From assembly GCA_046303115.1 (NCBI GenBank), contig JBKCGZ010000066.1, forward strand, positions 1 through 16,960: DNA of 16,960 nucleotides, written 5' to 3'. A program made the position numbers and the translations under genes. Positions 13,066 through 16,960 of this stretch are shown piece after piece. The notes under the pieces are model-generated. The model was not told where the DNA came from, ran no database searches, and saw only the letters and a program-made list of their open reading frames with translations. The stretch comes from CAINEC01 sp046303115. GTDB lineage: Bacteria; Bacteroidota; Bacteroidia; AKYH767-A; OLB10. Within the stretch, counting starts at the first letter, position 1. The number at the start of each line of letters is the position of its first letter.

Positions 13066-13974
13066 ATGAACTGTTACCAACTAAATAAGTTTCTGTTATT
13101 AATTGCACTGGTGATTGTATCATCATCTTATGTAGTTGCACAAGACGATCTGTTAGGGTCATTAGAAGACGAAAAAGCACCTCGCGTATTTGAACGTAAT
13201 GCTTTTAAATCTACCCGAGTAATTACAGCACAATCAATGGAGCAATTGTCGAAAGGAGTACTTGATTTTCGAATTCTGCATCGCTTCGGAAGAGTAAATA
13301 GCGGGGCATATGATGCATTCGGATTTGATCAAGCAACTATTCGACTTGCACTGGATTATGGTATTACCGATCGTTTAACAGTTGGTATCGGACGAAGTAG
13401 TAATAAAAAGGAAATAGATGGCTTTATAAAATATCGTCCTATCTGGCAATCAAACGATGGCTGGCCTTTCTCCGTTCTCTTAACTTCAGGTTTCGTAAAA
13501 GATGGTTTAAAGTGGGCTGATCCTAACCGTGATAATTATACGTCGTCAAGATATTCTTATTTTCATCAGGTTTTGGTTGGAAGAAAATTCTCTGATGCCT
13601 TCTCCTTGCAATTAATGCCAACGTTAGTACATCGTAATCTTGTCCTTACAGAGGAAGATAATAATGATATAATTAGCATTGGAGTGGGGTCGCGCTTGAA
13701 ATTGAGTAATCGTCTCGCCCTAACGGTAGAGTACTTCCGTCATATTACGGATTTGCCAACGGGTTATTATGATCCATTATCAATTGGATTTGATATTGAA
13801 ACTGGAGGTCACGTATTCCAATTACATTTTACCAATTCTTTAGGAATGAATGAGCGTTCGTATTTAGTGGGAACGGATGGTCAATGGTCAAAAGGTGATA
13901 TTCATTTCGGATTTAATATTTCTCGTGTTTTCACTATCTCAAAACCAAAAGAGTTTCGCAAGAAAAAAGAATGA
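13066..13974 (+). CDS. DUF5777-like outer-membrane beta-barrel protein
   Basis: This 302-residue protein has a signal peptide ending near VVAQ (about residue 25) and then a linker with VFERNAFKSTRVI. Many alternating hydrophobic strands typical of an outer-membrane barrel follow, including GVLDFRILHRFGRV, ATIRLALDYGITDRLTVGIGRS, KYRPIW, PFSVLLTSGFV, LALTVEYF and GHVFQLHFTNS. The pattern matches DUF5777 family barrels of Bacteroidota, whose function is unknown. The lysine/arginine-rich tail KEFRKKKE is unusual because many barrels end in an aromatic residue; the FNISRVF strand just before it may be the last strand. It is the final gene of the plus-strand run, 5 bp after yceI, and is followed at once by the terminator at 13991-14026. 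No substrate can be inferred from sequence. Confidence 0.8.
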   Translation: MNCYQLNKFLLLIALVIVSSSYVVAQDDLLGSLEDEKAPRVFERNAFKSTRVITAQSMEQLSKGVLDFRILHRFGRVNSGAYDAFGFDQATIRLALDYGITDRLTVGIGRSSNKKEIDGFIKYRPIWQSNDGWPFSVLLTSGFVKDGLKWADPNRDNYTSSRYSYFHQVLVGRKFSDAFSLQLMPTLVHRNLVLTEEDNNDIISIGVGSRLKLSNRLALTVEYFRHITDLPTGYYDPLSIGFDIETGGHVFQLHFTNSLGMNERSYLVGTDGQWSKGDIHFGFNISRVFTISKPKEFRKKKE

Positions 13975-13990
13975 GCAATTTTATAGAACG

Positions 13991-14026
13991 AAAAAGGGGC
14001 AGTCTCGTTTAGATCGCCCCTTTTTT
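13991..14026. terminator. Bidirectional intrinsic terminator between convergent operons
   Basis: The arms AAAAAGGGGC (13991-14000) and GCCCCTTTTT (14016-14025) are perfect complements, and the 15-nt loop can pair further (AGTCT with AGATC, apart from one mismatch and one wobble). A six-T run follows the stem on the plus strand, and five T follow it on the minus strand. The plus-strand DUF5777 gene ends at 13974 and the minus-strand GT2 gene ends at 14040, so one hairpin probably serves both. Confidence 0.9.
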
Positions 14027-14039
14027 ATTTGGTATATCT

Positions 14040-14804
14040 TTAAGCAGATGGCGCCTTCTTGAAATATTGCATAATCTTACTCGCTGGTTTTAAAAAACGA
14101 GTGAAAATTCCTGGTTTAATTCCATTTAGCTTCCATGCCATTTTGTCCTCAAGATTTGCTTTTAAGCGGACAAAGAAACTTACATTACTAGCACCGCCCA
14201 TTCTCATCTTAACAACTACTTTCGGTAAATAAGCTAACTTGATTTTATTTTTATGAATCATGCGTAACATTAATTCATAATCGGCCGACAAACGTAATGT
14301 TGTATTGAATACGCCGTAGCGTTCATAACATTCCTTTTTGACAAAAAATGTAGGGTGCGGCGGCATCCAGCCATTTAAAAAATCACCCTCTTCGTAATCG
14401 CCCGACTCCCATGTTCTTGTTATTTTATCGATATCGTTTCTATCAACAAAAACTAAATCGGCATACACACCTTCAGCCCCAGGATTTTTTTCAAACGTTT
14501 TTACGATGTCACTGATAACGTGATTCGATGCATATAAATCATCTGAGTGCAACATCCCAACAATATCTCCTGTTGCTAAACCAATACCTTTATTCAAAGC
14601 ATCGTATAAGCCTTTATCTTTCTCAGAAACAATCTTTGTGATTTTATCTTTGTATTTATCTACTATTTGCAATGTGCTGTCTTTCGACTTCCCATCAATA
14701 ATTAAATACTCAATATTGGGGTAATCCTGGTTAACAACCGACTTCAACGTGTCTTCTACAGTTGCAGCACTATTATAGGTAATGGTAATTATTGATACTT
14801 TCAT
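14040..14804 (-). CDS. Glycosyltransferase family 2
   Basis: This GT-A fold enzyme transfers a sugar from a nucleotide-sugar donor to a growing glycan on the cytoplasmic side of the membrane. I use the ATG at 14804 (254 residues), which gives the canonical beginning MKVSIITITYNSAATVEDTL and lies 13 nt after the upstream stop. A GTG at 14831 would add nine residues and overlap that gene. Motifs are YLIIDGKSKDST (D37), EKDKGLYDALNKGI and the DxD-type metal site in LHSDD (residues 86-89). SADYELMLRM follows as a likely acceptor or base region. The C-terminal tail is basic, with no clear membrane helix. It is the last gene of the polysaccharide operon, ending just before the shared terminator. 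The sugar specificity cannot be read from sequence. Confidence 0.9.
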   Translation of the reverse strand: MKVSIITITYNSAATVEDTLKSVVNQDYPNIEYLIIDGKSKDSTLQIVDKYKDKITKIVSEKDKGLYDALNKGIGLATGDIVGMLHSDDLYASNHVISDIVKTFEKNPGAEGVYADLVFVDRNDIDKITRTWESGDYEEGDFLNGWMPPHPTFFVKKECYERYGVFNTTLRLSADYELMLRMIHKNKIKLAYLPKVVVKMRMGGASNVSFFVRLKANLEDKMAWKLNGIKPGIFTRFLKPASKIMQYFKKAPSA

Positions 14805-14817
14805 TTTGTTGGTTTGG

Positions 14818-15369
14818 CTATAAAACGACACGTTCTCTAACTTTTTGAGCAGGGTTGCCCTTATACATCGTGTAAGCTTCTAGGGTTTCAGTTGCAACGG
14901 ATGATACCGAAAGGATTGCATGAGTCTTAAGTGTTACCCCAGGACAAACAATCGATAATGCACCTACCCAGGCTCCATCTTCAATGGTGATAGCTCCAGT
15001 GATTAAGTCGAATGTTTCTTTTTTATAGTTATGATTACCGCATAATAACATGGCTCCCTGACTTAAGCAGCAATTCTTCCCGATTGTCACCTGCGCTAAA
15101 TTATCAATCCATACCCGCTCGCCAACCCATGTATAATCGCCAATACTCAGTAGCCATGGATACTTGATATTTACACCTTGCTTAATGACAACTCCTTTTC
15201 CAATCTTTGCCCCAAATAGTCGAAGTAAAAAAACTTTTAATTTACCAAAAGGATTCAGAGGGTTTATTAAAAACAAAGCGTTTACAATATACCAAAGTGC
15301 AATTTTAATTTTGCCAGAACCTGGATTGTACCAATCGTTATTGTATTTTGATAAATCAGTTTGCTTCAT
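14818..15369 (-). CDS. WcaF-type hexapeptide acetyltransferase (exopolysaccharide)
   Basis: This is a left-handed beta-helix acyltransferase of the WcaF/LacA/NodL group, which O-acetylates sugars of exopolysaccharide intermediates using acetyl-CoA. The start at 15369 gives 183 residues and forms the TGATG stop-start overlap with the upstream GT4; a GTG one codon earlier is also possible. Residues about 1-60 contain YNNDWYNPGSGK and a hydrophobic ALWYIVNALFLINP stretch typical of WcaF-like proteins. Hexapeptide repeats follow (GKGVVIKQGVNI, IGDYTWVGERVWI, TIGKNCCLSQGAML), the likely catalytic histidine in CGNHNY, then GAWVGALSIVCPGVTL and YKGNPAQKVRER. The target sugar is not known. Its place between glycosyltransferases supports glycan decoration before export. 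Confidence 0.9.
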   Translation of the reverse strand: MKQTDLSKYNNDWYNPGSGKIKIALWYIVNALFLINPLNPFGKLKVFLLRLFGAKIGKGVVIKQGVNIKYPWLLSIGDYTWVGERVWIDNLAQVTIGKNCCLSQGAMLLCGNHNYKKETFDLITGAITIEDGAWVGALSIVCPGVTLKTHAILSVSSVATETLEAYTMYKGNPAQKVRERVVL

Positions 15370-16517
15370 CACGCGAATAGTTTTTTATTTTGTTCAACAC
15401 CTTCTTTATTATCGAATATTTGTTGTGCAAAGGTAAGCGCTCCTTGACTATATTGATTAAACTCTTCCTGATTCCAACTACAAGCTTTCACCATTGCATT
15501 CATAATTTCATTTTCCTTGTTTAATGCAATATCCCATCCCGCATTTTTTTCTACTAGATTTTTCCAGATGGTTTGATCTGAAATTAAAACGGGACAACCA
15601 GCAGCCATGCTCTCTACTATTGAATGTCCGTAGTTTTCATTAAAAGTAAGTAAAACACTTAAATGATAACGACTCATTGCATCAATTACAGCAGTATTTT
15701 CTAAAACTCCTTTATAATTAACTTTTACATGCGATGGCATTGTTTGAATTAATGCATTACATTCATTCCAATAGGCTTCTTCTTCAATGGGTCCGTAAAT
15801 ATCAAACTCAATTGAATTTCCTGAAGGTATTTTAGTGAGTAGCTTTAATGTCCCCAACAAATTTTTCTTCTGAGAAATTCGTGAAAGGAAAAACATTTTT
15901 AAGCTTCCTTTATTTTTAATGCGCTCTACAAAATCTAACTTTCGTGGTTCAACAAGGTCAATCGCTACATGTACTTTTGCTCTTCTTCCAAATTGTTGTT
16001 GAATTTCTTTTTCTTCGGATGTTGAACTCGCATGAAAGGTAATTCCATTATACAAGCCCATCATTTTTGTGGTCAACAAATAGGATTTTTTCTTTAGCGC
16101 TTTAATTTTTAATGCTCCTTTGCCCAGCATTCCACGAGGTGCTAAAATAACAGTTCTTCTAGGTAAAAATTTTTTTCGAATAGTCAGTGGAAGGTAAGTA
16201 AAGAAATAAGAAAACATCGAATTCAAATAGAGTATATCCGCTTGCGCTTCAAACATTACTTTTTTCAAATGTTGCTTGGTTCGCTTTTCTTGCGAAATAT
16301 AATACACATGACTTCCATCTTTTAATTTAATCCATGTGTCAAGTTGTACTCCTGTATAAGGCGCATCTGCATGTAAGTCGCGATCACTTGTCACAATATA
16401 AAAATCATATACTTCTTTTAAATGTCCAGCCATTGCAGCCACCGAACGAATTTGTCCGCCTGCTTTATAGCCAGGTAAATACCAATCTACAAATACCAGT
16501 ATTTTCTTTTTGCTCAT
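15369..16517 (-). CDS. Glycosyltransferase family 4 (GT-B)
   Basis: The 382-residue cytoplasmic enzyme starts with ILVFVDWYLPGYKAGGQIRS, whose glycine-rich G-G-Q-I-R loop is typical of the acceptor domain of GT4 enzymes. The C-terminal donor domain contains FLSRISQKKNLLGTL, FDIYGPIEEEAYW and an E-x7-E motif in NENYGHSIVESMAAGCPVL, which contacts the nucleotide sugar and catalyses retaining transfer. Length and layout are normal for a full GT4 protein. It overlaps the upstream glycosyltransferase stop by 4 bp (ATGA) and the acetyltransferase start by one base (TGATG), so all are probably translated together. No donor sugar can be assigned. Confidence 0.92.
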   Translation of the reverse strand: MSKKKILVFVDWYLPGYKAGGQIRSVAAMAGHLKEVYDFYIVTSDRDLHADAPYTGVQLDTWIKLKDGSHVYYISQEKRTKQHLKKVMFEAQADILYLNSMFSYFFTYLPLTIRKKFLPRRTVILAPRGMLGKGALKIKALKKKSYLLTTKMMGLYNGITFHASSTSEEKEIQQQFGRRAKVHVAIDLVEPRKLDFVERIKNKGSLKMFFLSRISQKKNLLGTLKLLTKIPSGNSIEFDIYGPIEEEAYWNECNALIQTMPSHVKVNYKGVLENTAVIDAMSRYHLSVLLTFNENYGHSIVESMAAGCPVLISDQTIWKNLVEKNAGWDIALNKENEIMNAMVKACSWNQEEFNQYSQGALTFAQQIFDNKEGVEQNKKLFA

Positions 16518-16960
16518 GATTTAATTAATTGTAATAGTGTTTCTGACCACTTTTGAGGAGTGTTTGAATTTCCTTTTGCATGACTTTTATGCATCATAGA
16601 AATTAATGTAGCATCATCATTATTGATAATTTTAAGTATCGCTTCTTTTAAGGATGCTTCATTTTTTGGTTCGCAATAAAAGCCGTTTTCATTTTCTGTC
16701 AGAAACGCTGTCGCTGCGCTTGTGGTAGTACTGCAAACAAGCGGATAACCAGCGAGTGCATACTCTTGAACTACAACACCCCAATGCTCATAATGCGTTG
16801 GAAGTATGAATACGCCAGTATCATTAATTGTAGAGGATAATTGATCAGGCTGTACAAATCCAACATTTTTTATGAATGATTTTTTTGGAAAATTTTCTTC
16901 GAGATGTCCTTTGCCTAAGCAATGCAATTCCCATCCCTTTCTTTCTTCGTCAGTTAAATT
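16514..16960 (-). CDS. Glycosyltransferase family 4, C-terminal part only (gene continues beyond window)
   Basis: The frame is open to the right edge, so about 148 C-terminal residues are visible and the N-terminal domain lies outside. The first residues, beginning NLTDEERKGWELHCLGKG, look like the middle of the donor-binding domain, so the internal TTG near 16927 is not the start. The E-x7-E catalytic motif is present in THYEHWGVVVQEYALAGYPLVCS, followed by ENGFYCEPKNEASLKEAI, a usual GT4 C-terminal segment. It is the most upstream gene of the polysaccharide operon in view and is coupled by an ATGA overlap to the next GT4. The two GT4 proteins are clearly different, not a duplicated pair. 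Specificity is unknown. Confidence 0.88.
   Translation of the reverse strand, partial: NLTDEERKGWELHCLGKGHLEENFPKKSFIKNVGFVQPDQLSSTINDTGVFILPTHYEHWGVVVQEYALAGYPLVCSTTTSAATAFLTENENGFYCEPKNEASLKEAILKIINNDDATLISMMHKSHAKGNSNTPQKWSETLLQLIKS

Noticed and set aside
12665..13180. Three overlapping open frames on the minus strand opposite the second yceI and the start of the barrel gene
   Set aside because: They lie antisense to well-supported genes, show no family features, and two start within strongly conserved YceI coding sequence.

Overview
The window looks like a chromosomal segment of a member of the Bacteroidota. Supporting signs are AT-rich DNA, starts without Shine-Dalgarno sequences, a Reg_prop/Y_Y_Y sensor kinase paired with a LytTR regulator, a C-terminal domain resembling a type IX secretion sorting signal, a DUF5777-like barrel and YceI proteins. 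I cannot place it below phylum or class. There are no rRNA, tRNA, CRISPR or insertion-sequence signatures, and both window edges cut through glycosyltransferase genes.

Left block, minus strand (1-5439). A sulfate-activation operon runs cysC > cysD > cysN > cysQ (5439 to 1815) with overlaps or very short gaps. It makes APS and PAPS and recycles PAP. No sulfite-producing reductase or sulfotransferase is present, so the use of the PAPS is not decided here. Downstream, after a 214-bp gap holding a 9-bp inverted repeat, lie an LpxH-like metallophosphoesterase and a translationally coupled, truncated GT1/MurG-like glycosyltransferase.

Central block, plus strand (5697-13974). It begins with a YceI protein, a 965-residue propeller sensor kinase and a LytTR response regulator, each overlapping the next by 4 bp (ATGA). 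After about 100 bp comes a second tight run: a two-motif CXnCH lipoprotein, a one-motif CXXCH lipoprotein, a membrane-anchored OB-fold protein, a choice-of-anchor V-like protein with a CXXCH motif and a putative T9SS tail, a second YceI, and a DUF5777-like outer-membrane barrel. It ends at a strong hairpin terminator. I read the block as a regulated extracytoplasmic module of candidate haem proteins, YceI lipid or quinone carriers and an outer-membrane barrel. Its function is inferred, and it is the most interesting part of the window.

Right block, minus strand (14040-16960). This is a polysaccharide-biosynthesis operon: partial GT4 > GT4 > WcaF-type acetyltransferase > GT2, with overlapping or closely spaced genes. 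It converges on the central block at the shared bidirectional terminator.
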